Assembly (NCBI RefSeq): GCF_000147815.2
Contig: NC_015957.1
Location: 8,680,001-8,744,000 of the forward strand
Source of the DNA: Streptomyces violaceusniger Tu 4113
GTDB lineage: Bacteria > Actinomycetota > Actinomycetes > Streptomycetales > Streptomycetaceae
Direction of reading: 5' to 3'
Length of the DNA: 64,000 nucleotides
Position numbers and translations under genes: made by a program. Every line of letters begins with the position of its first letter. Positions within the stretch are counted from its first letter, which is position 1. The notes beneath the pieces were generated by a model. That model worked only from the letters and a program-made list of their open reading frames with translations. It was not told the origin of the DNA and did no database searches. Shown here piece after piece: positions 43,034-51,011 of the stretch.

Positions 43034-44340
43034 CTTCCTCCTCCGCCTAAAGGCGGGGGATTCCAGCGGTCGCCCGCTGAGGTTCCTGCTTCACCGACGA
43101 CCGCCCCGTCCGGGAGGACTCCCGTTGAGGTCTCACACCGTCTCCACAGGCAGACACCGCCAGCCCGGCGGCCAGGATATTGCGTGCCGCGTTCACGTCG
43201 CGGTCATGCACAGCGCCGCAGTCACACGTCCACTCACGGACGTTCAGCCGCAGCTTCTCGCGAACCGTGCCGCAGGCCCCGCACAGCTTCGAGCTGGGGA
43301 ACCAGCGGTCGACCGTCACGAGTTCACGCCCGTACCAGGCGCACTTGTACTCCAGCATCATGCGCAGATCCGTCCAGGCCGCATCCGAGATGGCGCGCGC
43401 GAGACGGCCGTTCTTCAGCAGGTTACGGACGGCCAGGTCCTCGATCACGACCGTTTGGTTCTCACGGACGAGCCGAGTGGTCAGCTTGTGCAGGAAGTCC
43501 CGGCGCCGGTCGGTGATCCGCGCGTGCACGCGGGCGACCTTCCGGCACGCCTTTTCCCGGTTCGCGGACCCCTTGGCTTTGCGGGACAGCTCCCGCTGCG
43601 CCTTCGCCAGGCGGGCCCGGTCGCGCCGCTCATGCCGGGGGTTGGCGATCTTCTCCCCGGTGGACAGGGTCACCAGGGAGGTGATCCCGGCGTCCAGGCC
43701 GACCGCCGCGTTCGTGGCGGGGGCAGGGGCGACGGTGTCCTCGACGAGCATCGAGACGAACCAGCGGCCCGCGCTGTCGCGGGACACCGTCACCGTCGTC
43801 GGCTCCGCACCCTCCGGGAGAGGACGGGACCAGCGGATGTCCAGCGGGTCGGCCGTCTTCGCCAGCGTCAGGCGCCCGTCGCGCCACGTGAAGGCGCTGC
43901 GGGTGTACTCGGCCGACGCCCGGGACTTCTTCCGCGACGTGTAGCGCGGGTACTTGGCCCGCTTGGCGAAGAAGTTCCCGAACGCCGTCTGAAGATGGCG
44001 CAGCGCCTGCTGGAGGGGGACGGAGGACACCTCCGCCAGGAAGGCCAGTTCCTCGTTCTTCTTCCACTGCGTCAGCGCGGCGGAGGACTGCACGTAGGAG
44101 ATGCGGCGCTGCTCGCCGTACCAGGCCCGCGTGCGCTCCTCCAACGCCTTGTTGTACACGAGGCGGACACAGCCGAACGTGCGCGACAGCTCAGCCGCCT
44201 GCTCGTCCGTGGGGTAAAAGCGGTACTTGAACGCCCGGCCGGTGACCGCAGACACCGAATCGCCCTGGCGTCGATTCGCCATTCCCTGCCCCGCTCCGCA
44301 GGAGCTTGGTTTCCTCCCCGGCCTGAAGGCCGGGGTATCC
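43034..44340 (-). mobile_element. IS200/IS605-type element carrying only tnpB (IS1341-like)
   Basis: Both ends carry subterminal hairpins in the same orientation. At 43043-43056 the arms are CCGCCT/AGGCGG, overlapping the tnpB stop. At 44316-44335 the arms are CCCCGGCCT/AGGCCGGGG. Each is preceded by TTCCTCC and followed by ATCC. There is no tnpA, so it would need help to move. It lies exactly between the two P450 genes of the conservon. Exact ends are approximate. Confidence 0.75.
43047..44282 (-). CDS. tnpB: TnpB RNA-guided nuclease of an IS200/IS605 element
   Basis: The product has 411 residues, normal for TnpB. It has the OrfB helix-turn-helix start (RAFKYRFYPTDEQAAEL), the RuvC catalytic residues Asp197 (AVGLDAGI), Glu281 (VVIEDLAVRNL) and Asp362 (HDRDVNAARN), and zinc-ribbon Cys334, 337, 353 and 355 (LCGACG, CDCG). 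All are intact, so it should be active. TnpB uses an RNA from the element's right end to cut DNA next to a short target motif. The start at ATG 44282 has GGAGCGGGGCAGGG before it. The stop at 43047-43049 lies in the right-end hairpin, so the guide RNA would run from the tnpB tail into the end of the P450 gene. Confidence 0.9.
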   Translation of the reverse strand: MANRRQGDSVSAVTGRAFKYRFYPTDEQAAELSRTFGCVRLVYNKALEERTRAWYGEQRRISYVQSSAALTQWKKNEELAFLAEVSSVPLQQALRHLQTAFGNFFAKRAKYPRYTSRKKSRASAEYTRSAFTWRDGRLTLAKTADPLDIRWSRPLPEGAEPTTVTVSRDSAGRWFVSMLVEDTVAPAPATNAAVGLDAGITSLVTLSTGEKIANPRHERRDRARLAKAQRELSRKAKGSANREKACRKVARVHARITDRRRDFLHKLTTRLVRENQTVVIEDLAVRNLLKNGRLARAISDAAWTDLRMMLEYKCAWYGRELVTVDRWFPSSKLCGACGTVREKLRLNVREWTCDCGAVHDRDVNAARNILAAGLAVSACGDGVRPQRESSRTGRSSVKQEPQRATAGIPRL

Positions 44341-44354
44341 ACGAAGGAGCCCCG

Positions 44355-45620
44355 ATGACCGAAGGCCGATGCCCCGTGTCGCACGCCGACCTCGCACCGC
44401 ACCGCCTGGACCCCACCGGGGCACACCAGCACGCGGTCAACGAAGAGCTGCGCGCCCGCGGGGCCGCGGTCCCGGTCCTGCTGCCCGGTGACGTACCGGG
44501 GTACGCCATCACCCGGCACGAGGAGCTGAAGGACTTCGTCACCCACCCCGACGTGGCCAAGAACGCCTGCCACTTCGCCGCCCTGCAGCGGGACGAGCTC
44601 CCGCCCGGCTGGCCGATGCGGACCTTCGCCACCGTCCGGGGCATGATCACCGCGGACGGCGAGGACCACAAGCGGCTGCGGTCCCTGGTGACCCGGGCGT
44701 TCACCCCGCGCCGGGTGGAGGCGCTGCACCCAGTGGTCCACGAGCTGACCGGCACGCTGCTGGACCGGCTGGCCGGGGCCGCCGCCGCCGACCCGGACGG
44801 GGTGGCCGACCTGCGCCGCCACTTCGCGCTGCCGCTGCCGATGAGCGTGATCTGCCGGCTCCTGGGCGTCGACGACCAGTACCAGGACCGGCTGCACGAG
44901 CTGTCCAACGAGATCGTCTCCACCCACACCGCCCCGGAGCGGGTCCCGGCCGCCAACCGCGAGATGGTCGCGATCCTCGGCCAGGTGGCGGCGGCCCGGG
45001 CGAAGGACCCCGGCGACGATCTGACCAGCGCGCTGATAGCGGCCCGTGAGGAGGACGGCGACCGGCTCGCCGAGGAGGAGCTGATCGGCACCCTGATGCT
45101 GACGATCATCGCCGGGCACGAGACCACGCTCAACCTGATCACCAACGCGGTACGGGCGCTGTGCAACCACCGCGACCAGTTGGACCTTGTTCGCGACGGT
45201 GCCGCGACCTGGGGCGATGTGGTCGAGGAGACGCTGCGGTACGACGGCCCGGTGAGCTACTTCCCGTTCCGCTACCCCACCAGGGACCTCCCGGTCGGCG
45301 ACACGGTCATCCCCAAGGGCGCGCCCGTGCTCGTCTCGTACACCGCGGCCGGACGCGACGAGCGGGCGTACGGCCCGGACGCGGGTCGCTTCGACGTCAC
45401 CCGGGGCGCCCGCCATCTGTCCTTCGGCCACGGCGCCCACTTCTGCCTGGGCGCACCGCTGGCCCGGATGGAGGCCGTGGTCGCCCTCGATGCGCTCTTC
45501 ACCCGCTTCCCCGACCTCGATCTGGCCGTCCCGGACGAGGAGCTGATCCCGCACCCCAGCTTCGTCGGCAACAGCCCGCAGCGGCTCCCCATCCGGCTCG
45601 GGGCGGCTCACAGCGCCTGA
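44355..45620 (+). CDS. Cytochrome P450, CYP154-like
   Basis: The product has 421 residues from ATG 44355, with GAAGGAG upstream. The I-helix has IIAGHETTLN, the K-helix VVEETLRYDGPVSYFPFR with ExxR intact, and the haem loop HLSFGHGAHFCLGAPLAR. The layout CYP157 then CYP154 behind cvnABCD is the known conservon pattern, and CYP154 members hydroxylate steroids and macrolide-like substrates. Here the tnpB element separates it from the rest of the operon. Transcription from the cvn promoter would now have to cross the element. Its own ribosome site is intact. Confidence 0.88.
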   Translation: MTEGRCPVSHADLAPHRLDPTGAHQHAVNEELRARGAAVPVLLPGDVPGYAITRHEELKDFVTHPDVAKNACHFAALQRDELPPGWPMRTFATVRGMITADGEDHKRLRSLVTRAFTPRRVEALHPVVHELTGTLLDRLAGAAAADPDGVADLRRHFALPLPMSVICRLLGVDDQYQDRLHELSNEIVSTHTAPERVPAANREMVAILGQVAAARAKDPGDDLTSALIAAREEDGDRLAEEELIGTLMLTIIAGHETTLNLITNAVRALCNHRDQLDLVRDGAATWGDVVEETLRYDGPVSYFPFRYPTRDLPVGDTVIPKGAPVLVSYTAAGRDERAYGPDAGRFDVTRGARHLSFGHGAHFCLGAPLARMEAVVALDALFTRFPDLDLAVPDEELIPHPSFVGNSPQRLPIRLGAAHSA

Positions 45621-45640
45621 GCCGGTGCGCTGAGGGCAGC

Positions 45641-45678
45641 GTTGCCTCCGGGAAACGGGGGTGATGCGGTCGGGTAAC
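45641..45678 (+). promoter_or_regulatory. GlnR box upstream of the nitrite reductase operon
   Basis: Pentamers GTTGC (45641), GAAAC (45652), GATGC (45663) and GTAAC (45674) are spaced exactly 11 bases apart, as in the GlnR consensus gTnAC, GaAAC, gTnAC, GaAAC with 6-base gaps. It ends 23 bases before the first gene of the operon. Confidence 0.7.
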
Positions 45679-45701
45679 AGGCGCCCCGCACGCTTCCTGG
45701 C

Positions 45702-47444
45702 ATGGAGTCGAACAGGGAGCCGGGGAGCCCGCAGCAGCGGCGGGTGGTGATCGTCGGCGGCGGGATGGCGGGCACGAGGCTGGCGCAGCAGCTCGTCGTA
45801 AGTGCGGGTGTGGGTGCTGGCCCGGTCGCCCTCGACGTCACGATCATCGGCGAGGAGCCGCACCCCGCGTACAACCGGGTGCTGCTCGCCGAGGTCCTCG
45901 CCGGGCGGTACGCCCCGGAGGTCATCGCCCTCCCCGCCCCGCCCCGCCCCGCCCCCGGGGCCGGGGCCGGGGTGCGGCGGCTCAGCGGGGTGCGGGTGGT
46001 CCGCGTCGACCGCCCCACGGCGGAGGTGCTGTGCGACGACGGCCGCCGCGTGCCGTACGACGCGCTGGTGCTGGCCACCGGCTCCAACCCGGTGCTGCCG
46101 CCGCTGCGCGGCCTGTTCGAGCCGGACGGCCGCGGCCCGCACGCCCTACCGGAGGGCGTCCACGCCTTCCGCACCATGGAAGACTGCCTGGCCCTCGGCG
46201 CGGCCGTACGGTCCGGGACACGGGCCGTCGTCATCGGCGGCGGACTCCTCGGCGTCTCCGCCGCCCGTGCGCTGGCCCAGCGAGGTGCCCAGGTGGTCCT
46301 GGCGCACCAGGGCGAACACCTGATGGAGCGCCAGTTGGACCCGGGCGCGTCACGGCTGCTGCGGCGGCATATGGCGGCGCTGGGCGTGGAGGTCCACACC
46401 GAATGCCGCGTCCGGGGCCTGCGCACCGGCGGGCGGCCGGTGCGAACGGTTCAGGCCGTCGAACTGGCCGACGGATACGCCCTGAAGACCGATCTGGTCG
46501 TGCTCGCGTGCGGGGTCCGACCCCGGGTCGGGCTGGCCCGGGCGGCCGGAGTGGAGGTGGCACGCGGCATCGTCGTCGACGACGAGCTGCGGACGAGTGA
46601 CCCGTGGGTATTCGCAATCGGCGACTGCGCGGAACACGACGGCGTCGTGTACGGCCTGGCGGGCCCCGCCCAGGAGCAAGCGGACGTCCTGGCGCAGTTG
46701 CTGTCCCCCACCCCGCCCCTTCCCGAAACAAGGGCACTCCGCCCCCTGGACCCCCACCAGGGCAGGGCCCCAGAACCTGACCAGGGCTCCGCGCCTGAAC
46801 CCCACCAGGGAACCACCCCGGGCCCCCACCGGGTCACCGCCCCTGGGCCCCACCAGGGCACCGCGCCTGAACCCCACCAGGGAACCACCCCGGGCCCCCA
46901 CCGGGTCACCACCCCTGGGCCCCACCAGGGCACCGCGCCTGAACCCCGCGAGGGCGCCGGCCCGGACCCTCACCCGGGCTCCGCCCCCGACCCCGCACCT
47001 GGGGACCAGGTTGTGGGCAATCGTCCCGCGGAGGGGGCACCTCCCAGCGGTAGCTGGGGGAGGGACGGGTGGGCACAACCCGGCCACCGGGCCGCACCCG
47101 GCAACGAGACCGCGCCCCGGTACCACGGCACCCGTACGCTCACCCGCCTCACCCTCACCGCAGCACCCGGCTCCGCCGGAGCGAGCGCGTCGGGCACCGA
47201 TGGCCCCCTCGACCTCGCTGCCTTCGGCAACCCCACCCCCGCCGCCGGCGACGACGTCATCCACCTCACCGACGCCACCCGCAACACGTACCGCAAAGTC
47301 GTGGTCCGCGGCGACCGCCTCCTCGGCGGCATCCTTCTCGGCGATCTCGGCACCGTCGGCGCGCTCGCCCGCGCCTGGGAGGGCGACGAGCCGCTCCCGG
47401 CCACCCCCCTGCTCCACCTGCTGACCAACGATGGAGGCTCCTGA
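45702..47444 (+). CDS. NasB-like FAD/NAD(P) oxidoreductase of nitrate/nitrite assimilation
   Basis: The product has 580 residues. The FAD-binding motif VVIVGGGMAGTRLAQQL, the NIR motif GEEPHPAYNRVLLAEVLAG, the NAD motif AVVIGGGLLGVSAARAL at about 175 and the FAD GD motif VFAIGDCAEHDGVVYGL at about 305 match the N-terminal domain of NirB. It probably feeds electrons to NasA or NirB. The C-terminal part resumes with KVVVRGDRLLGGILLGDL. Between them lie about 110 extra residues. Octapeptide repeats (APEPHQGT, TPGPHRVT, APGPHQGT) fill 46741-47005, and a 72-bp palindromic repeat fills 47009-47080. The core is therefore split by low-complexity sequence. It lies three bases before nirB. Confidence 0.85.
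   Translation: MESNREPGSPQQRRVVIVGGGMAGTRLAQQLVVSAGVGAGPVALDVTIIGEEPHPAYNRVLLAEVLAGRYAPEVIALPAPPRPAPGAGAGVRRLSGVRVVRVDRPTAEVLCDDGRRVPYDALVLATGSNPVLPPLRGLFEPDGRGPHALPEGVHAFRTMEDCLALGAAVRSGTRAVVIGGGLLGVSAARALAQRGAQVVLAHQGEHLMERQLDPGASRLLRRHMAALGVEVHTECRVRGLRTGGRPVRTVQAVELADGYALKTDLVVLACGVRPRVGLARAAGVEVARGIVVDDELRTSDPWVFAIGDCAEHDGVVYGLAGPAQEQADVLAQLLSPTPPLPETRALRPLDPHQGRAPEPDQGSAPEPHQGTTPGPHRVTAPGPHQGTAPEPHQGTTPGPHRVTTPGPHQGTAPEPREGAGPDPHPGSAPDPAPGDQVVGNRPAEGAPPSGSWGRDGWAQPGHRAAPGNETAPRYHGTRTLTRLTLTAAPGSAGASASGTDGPLDLAAFGNPTPAAGDDVIHLTDATRNTYRKVVVRGDRLLGGILLGDLGTVGALARAWEGDEPLPATPLLHLLTNDGGS
46741..47005 (+). repeat. 24-bp/72-bp coding repeat in the NasB-like gene
   Basis: Octapeptide units xPxPHQGT or TPGPHRVT repeat about ten times. 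A 72-bp block of three units occurs twice with one changed base. Confidence 0.85.
47009..47080. mobile_element. MITE-like 72-bp palindromic repeat inserted in frame
   Basis: The ends GGTTGTGGGCAATCGTCCC and GGGACGGGTGGGCACAACC are imperfect inverted repeats. The centre has CACCTCCCAGCGGTAGCTGGG. Streptomyces genomes carry many such elements in intergenic DNA (from memory). Part of the same core occurs in inverted orientation at 55981-56010. Its length, 72 bp, is a multiple of three, and it is open in the coding frame, adding 24 residues. Confidence 0.7.
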
Positions 47445-47446
47445 CG

Positions 47447-50098
47447 ATGAGCGCACCGATGACGACGACGAGCACACCGAAGCCCGAGACCGCCGCCGCC
47501 CCCACCATCGTGCTGGTCGGCCACGGAATGGTCGGCCAGCGGTTTCTCGAAGCGCTCGTCGAGCGGAACGTCACCGAGACCGCCGCCCGCGTCGTCGTGT
47601 TCTGCGAGGAGCCCCGGCCCGCCTACGACCGCGTCCAGTTGACCTCGTACTTCTCCGGCCGCACCCCCGACGAACTCTCCCTCGTCGAGGACGGCTTCAT
47701 GGCGCGGCACGGCATCGAGTTGCATCTCGGCGACCCGGCCGAGTCCATCGACCGCGCCGCCCGCACCGTGACCGCCCGCTCCGGGCTGACCGTGGCGTAC
47801 GACACGCTCGTGCTGGCCACCGGCTCGTATCCGTTCGTCCCGCCCGTGCCCGGCAAGGACAGCGACGGCTGCTTCGTCTACCGCACCGTCGAGGATCTGC
47901 TCGCGATCGAGGAGTACGCCCAACACCGCACCACCGGCGTCGTCGTGGGCGGGGGGCTGCTGGGCCTGGAGGCGGCGGGGGCGCTGAAGGGGCTCGGGCT
48001 GGCCACGCACATCGTGGAGTTCAACCCGCGGCTGATGGCCATCCAGGTGGACGAGGGCGGTGGCGCGGCGCTACGCCGCACGGTCGAGGACATGGGCCTG
48101 ATCGTGCACACCGGCGTCGGCGGTAAGGAGATCACGGCGGACGACGCGGGCGCGGTCACCGCCATGGCGCTGTCCGACGGTTCGTCCATCGACACCGACC
48201 TCGTCATCTTCTCGGCGGGCGTACGCCCCCGCGATCAGCTCGCCCGCGACTGCGGTCTGGAGGTCGGCGAGCGCGGCGGGATCGCCGTGGACGAGCGGTG
48301 CCGCACCAGCGATCCGGCGGTGTACGCGATCGGCGAATGCGCGCTGGCCGCCGACGGCCGGGTGTACGGGCTGGTCGCGCCCGGCTATGAGATGGCCGAG
48401 GTCGCGGCCGGCACCATCACCGGCCAAGCCACCGCCCAAGCCACCGCGACGCGCTTCACCGGCGCCGACACCTCCACCAAGCTCAAGCTCCTCGGCGTCG
48501 ACGTGGCCAGCTTCGGCGATGCCCACGGCACCGCCGACGGCTGCCTGGACGTCGTCTACTCCGACTCCCGCGCGGGCGTCTACAAGAAGCTGGTGGTCGG
48601 CGCCGACGGCGCCCTCCTCGGTGGGGTGCTGGTCGGCGACGCCGAGGCGTACGGCATGCTGCGCCCGCTCACCGGCTCCGTACCGCCCGTCGCCCCCGAA
48701 CAGCTCGTGCTCCCGGCGGGGCTGGGCGCGCCCGCCGCGCTCGGGCCGTCGGCGCTGCCGGACGAGGCGGTCGTCTGCAACTGCCACAACGTCACCAAGG
48801 GCGCGATCCGTTCGGCCGTCACCGACCACCACTGCACCACCGTCCCCGAGGTGAAGAAGTGCACCAAGGCGGGTACGGGCTGCGGCAGTTGCGTCAAGGC
48901 GCTCACCGCACTCGTCAACGACGAGCTGGAGGCGGGCGGCGTCAGCGTCGACAAGGGGCTGTGCGGCTGCTTCGCGTACACCCGCGCCGAGCTGTACGAG
49001 ATCGTCCGCACCCTGCGCATCACCACCTACGCCCAACTGCTGGACAGCCACGGCCGGACCGAGGCCCGGCAGGGCGACGGCTGTGAGGTGTGCAAACCCG
49101 CCGTCGGCTCGATCATCGCCTCGCTGGCCCCGACCCTGGGCGCGAGCGGCTATGTCCTGGACGGCGAGCAGGCCGCGCTGCAAGACACCAACGACCACTT
49201 CCTGGCGAATCTGCAGCGCAACGGGTCGTATTCGATCGTGCCCCGGATCCCCGGCGGGGAGATCAGCCCGGAGAAGCTGATCGTGATCGGCGAAGTGGCC
49301 CGGGACTTCGGGCTCTATACGAAGATCACCGGCGGTCAGCGGATCGACCTCTTCGGCGCCCGGGTGGACCAGCTTCCGCCGATCTGGGCGCGGCTGGTGG
49401 ACGCCGGATTCGAGTCGGGGCACGCGTACGGCAAGGCGCTGCGCACCGTGAAGTCGTGTGTGGGGCAGACCTGGTGCCGCTACGGAGTGCAGGACTCGGT
49501 CCGGATGGCCATCGACCTGGAACTGCGCTACCGGGGGCTGCGCTCACCGCACAAGCTGAAGTCGGCCGTCTCGGGGTGCGCCCGCGAATGCGCCGAGGCG
49601 CGCGGCAAGGACTTCGGCGTGATCGCCACCTCCACCGGCTGGAACCTGTACGTGGGCGGCAACGGCGGAGCCGATCCGCGCCACGCCGATCTGCTCGCCC
49701 AGGACCTGGACGACGAGGAGCTGATCCGGCTCATCGACCGGTTCCTGATGTTCTACATCCGCACCGCGGACCGTCTGGAGCGCACCTCGGCCTGGCTGGA
49801 GCGGATCGAGGGCGGCCTGGACCATGTGCGCGATGTGGTGGTCGACGACTCGCTGGGGCTGTGCGCCGAGCTGGAGGCGATGATGGCCGACCATGTGACC
49901 GGCTACCGCGACGAGTGGGCCGAGACCCTGGGCGACCCCGAGCGGCTGCGCCGCTTCGTCTCCTTCGTCAACGCGCCCGACGCGCCGGACCCGACGGTGA
50001 AGTTCGTGCCCGAGCGCGATCAGGTCAAGCCGGACCTGACGATCCTGTCCGGCCCCACCCTCCCCGTCCGTACTCTCGAAGGGACTGCCAGCCGATGA
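47447..50098 (+). CDS. nirB: Nitrite reductase (NADH), large subunit
   Basis: The product has 883 residues from ATG 47447 (GGAGG ten bases before). The order is: a FAD/NAD domain (IVLVGHGMVGQRFLEAL, VVVGGGLLGLEAAGAL, VYAIGECALA), a BFD-like [2Fe-2S] domain with Cys in VVCNCHNVTKG and CTKAGTGCGSC (about 444-482), a nitrite/sulphite ferredoxin-like part, and the sirohaem/[4Fe-4S] domain with SCVGQTWCRYG and SGCARECAEARGKDFG (about 669-720). It reduces nitrite to ammonium using sirohaem made by the chelatase at 23747. Its stop overlaps the nirD start (ATGA). Confidence 0.95.
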   Translation: MSAPMTTTSTPKPETAAAPTIVLVGHGMVGQRFLEALVERNVTETAARVVVFCEEPRPAYDRVQLTSYFSGRTPDELSLVEDGFMARHGIELHLGDPAESIDRAARTVTARSGLTVAYDTLVLATGSYPFVPPVPGKDSDGCFVYRTVEDLLAIEEYAQHRTTGVVVGGGLLGLEAAGALKGLGLATHIVEFNPRLMAIQVDEGGGAALRRTVEDMGLIVHTGVGGKEITADDAGAVTAMALSDGSSIDTDLVIFSAGVRPRDQLARDCGLEVGERGGIAVDERCRTSDPAVYAIGECALAADGRVYGLVAPGYEMAEVAAGTITGQATAQATATRFTGADTSTKLKLLGVDVASFGDAHGTADGCLDVVYSDSRAGVYKKLVVGADGALLGGVLVGDAEAYGMLRPLTGSVPPVAPEQLVLPAGLGAPAALGPSALPDEAVVCNCHNVTKGAIRSAVTDHHCTTVPEVKKCTKAGTGCGSCVKALTALVNDELEAGGVSVDKGLCGCFAYTRAELYEIVRTLRITTYAQLLDSHGRTEARQGDGCEVCKPAVGSIIASLAPTLGASGYVLDGEQAALQDTNDHFLANLQRNGSYSIVPRIPGGEISPEKLIVIGEVARDFGLYTKITGGQRIDLFGARVDQLPPIWARLVDAGFESGHAYGKALRTVKSCVGQTWCRYGVQDSVRMAIDLELRYRGLRSPHKLKSAVSGCARECAEARGKDFGVIATSTGWNLYVGGNGGADPRHADLLAQDLDDEELIRLIDRFLMFYIRTADRLERTSAWLERIEGGLDHVRDVVVDDSLGLCAELEAMMADHVTGYRDEWAETLGDPERLRRFVSFVNAPDAPDPTVKFVPERDQVKPDLTILSGPTLPVRTLEGTASR

Positions 50099-50466
50099 CC
50101 ATGGCACCCGAGCGGACCGCCGTCCGCGTGGAACTCCTCATCGACCAGCGGTGGTTCGCGGTCTGCGAGCTGACCGACCTCACCCCCGGGCGCGGCGTGG
50201 CCGCCCTGCTGCCGGACGGCACCCAGGTGGCGGTCTTCCTGGACCGGTCGGGACGCGCGTACGCGATCGCCAACCGCGACCCGTTCACCGGGGCGTACGT
50301 CCTCTCCCGGGGGTTGCTGGGCTCGTCGGGCGGACGGCCGTTCGCCGCCTCCCCGCTGCTGAAGCAGCGCTTCGACCTGGAGACGGGGCGATGCCTGGAC
50401 GACGAGACGGTCGCCGTCCAGGCGTATGTCACACGCACGCGGGACAGGACGGCGCGCGTCGCCTGA
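50095..50466 (+). CDS. nirD: Nitrite reductase (NADH), small subunit
   Basis: The product has 123 residues. The Rieske-like fold of NirD is seen in FAVCELTDLTPGRGVAALLP, VAVFLDRSGRAYAIANRDPF, GGRPFAASPLLKQRFDLETG and RCLDDETVAVQAY. As usual for NirD, the Rieske Cys/His ligands are missing, so it holds no cluster. It is coupled to nirB by ATGA. Confidence 0.93.
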   Translation: MTMAPERTAVRVELLIDQRWFAVCELTDLTPGRGVAALLPDGTQVAVFLDRSGRAYAIANRDPFTGAYVLSRGLLGSSGGRPFAASPLLKQRFDLETGRCLDDETVAVQAYVTRTRDRTARVA

Positions 50467-50479
50467 GGGGGCGGTGCCC

Positions 50480-51008
50480 GTCCCGTGAGGGGTCACCGCA
50501 CGCCCCGCGAGGAGGTCCGCGCAGGTCCCGTAAGGCGCGCAGTGCACCCCCCGCCCAGGGTCAGCGCGCGCCCCGCGAGGAGTCACCGCACGCCCGCGAG
50601 GCAGTGCACGTCCCGTGAGGAGTCACCGCACGCCCGCGAGGGAGCAGTGCACGTCCCGTGAGGCGAGCAGCGCCGTCCGCCTAAGCAGTCAGCGCTGTCG
50701 CCCGAGGGGGCCAGTGCACGCCTCGTGAGAGGTAGGCGCATGCCACCTGAGGAGCCAATGCCGTCGCCTGAAGGGGTCAGCGCAGGCCGCCTGAGGAGGT
50801 CAGCACCCGCCCCGTGAGGGGAGCAGCGCACGCCCCTTGAGGGGCGGTCCTTGAGGGGGCAGTGCCCTCCGCCTGGGGGAGTCAGCGCACGCCCCCGCGA
50901 GGGGTCACCGCACGCCCCGTGAGGCGAGCAGCGCACGCCCCGCGAGGGGCGCGGCCCCTTGCGCGGGGCAGCGCTCTCCGCCTCAGGAGTCGGCACCCGC
51001 CCCGCGAA
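50480..51008. repeat. Degenerate tandem array between nirD and the propeller gene
   Basis: About 18 imperfect units of 22-33 bp with consensus near GTCAGCGCACGCCCCGTGAGG. Two neighbouring units near 50580-50660 are almost identical. There is no constant repeat/spacer alternation, so it is not a CRISPR array. The gap 50467-51011 holds no gene. Confidence 0.8.
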
Positions 51009-51011
51009 AGG

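Noticed and set aside
38746..45620. The GTPase/P450 cluster as a new signalling system
   Set aside because: It is a conservon (cvnABCD plus CYP157 and CYP154), already described in Streptomyces. Only the tnpB insertion is special.
44283..46142. A long upstream extension of the tnpB frame on the minus strand
   Set aside because: It is antisense to the CYP154-like and NasB-like genes. The TnpB family starts near 44282, where a ribosome site and the element end also lie.
50480..51008. CRISPR array
   Set aside because: Units are degenerate, differ in length and are not separated by unique spacers of constant size. No cas genes are present in the window.
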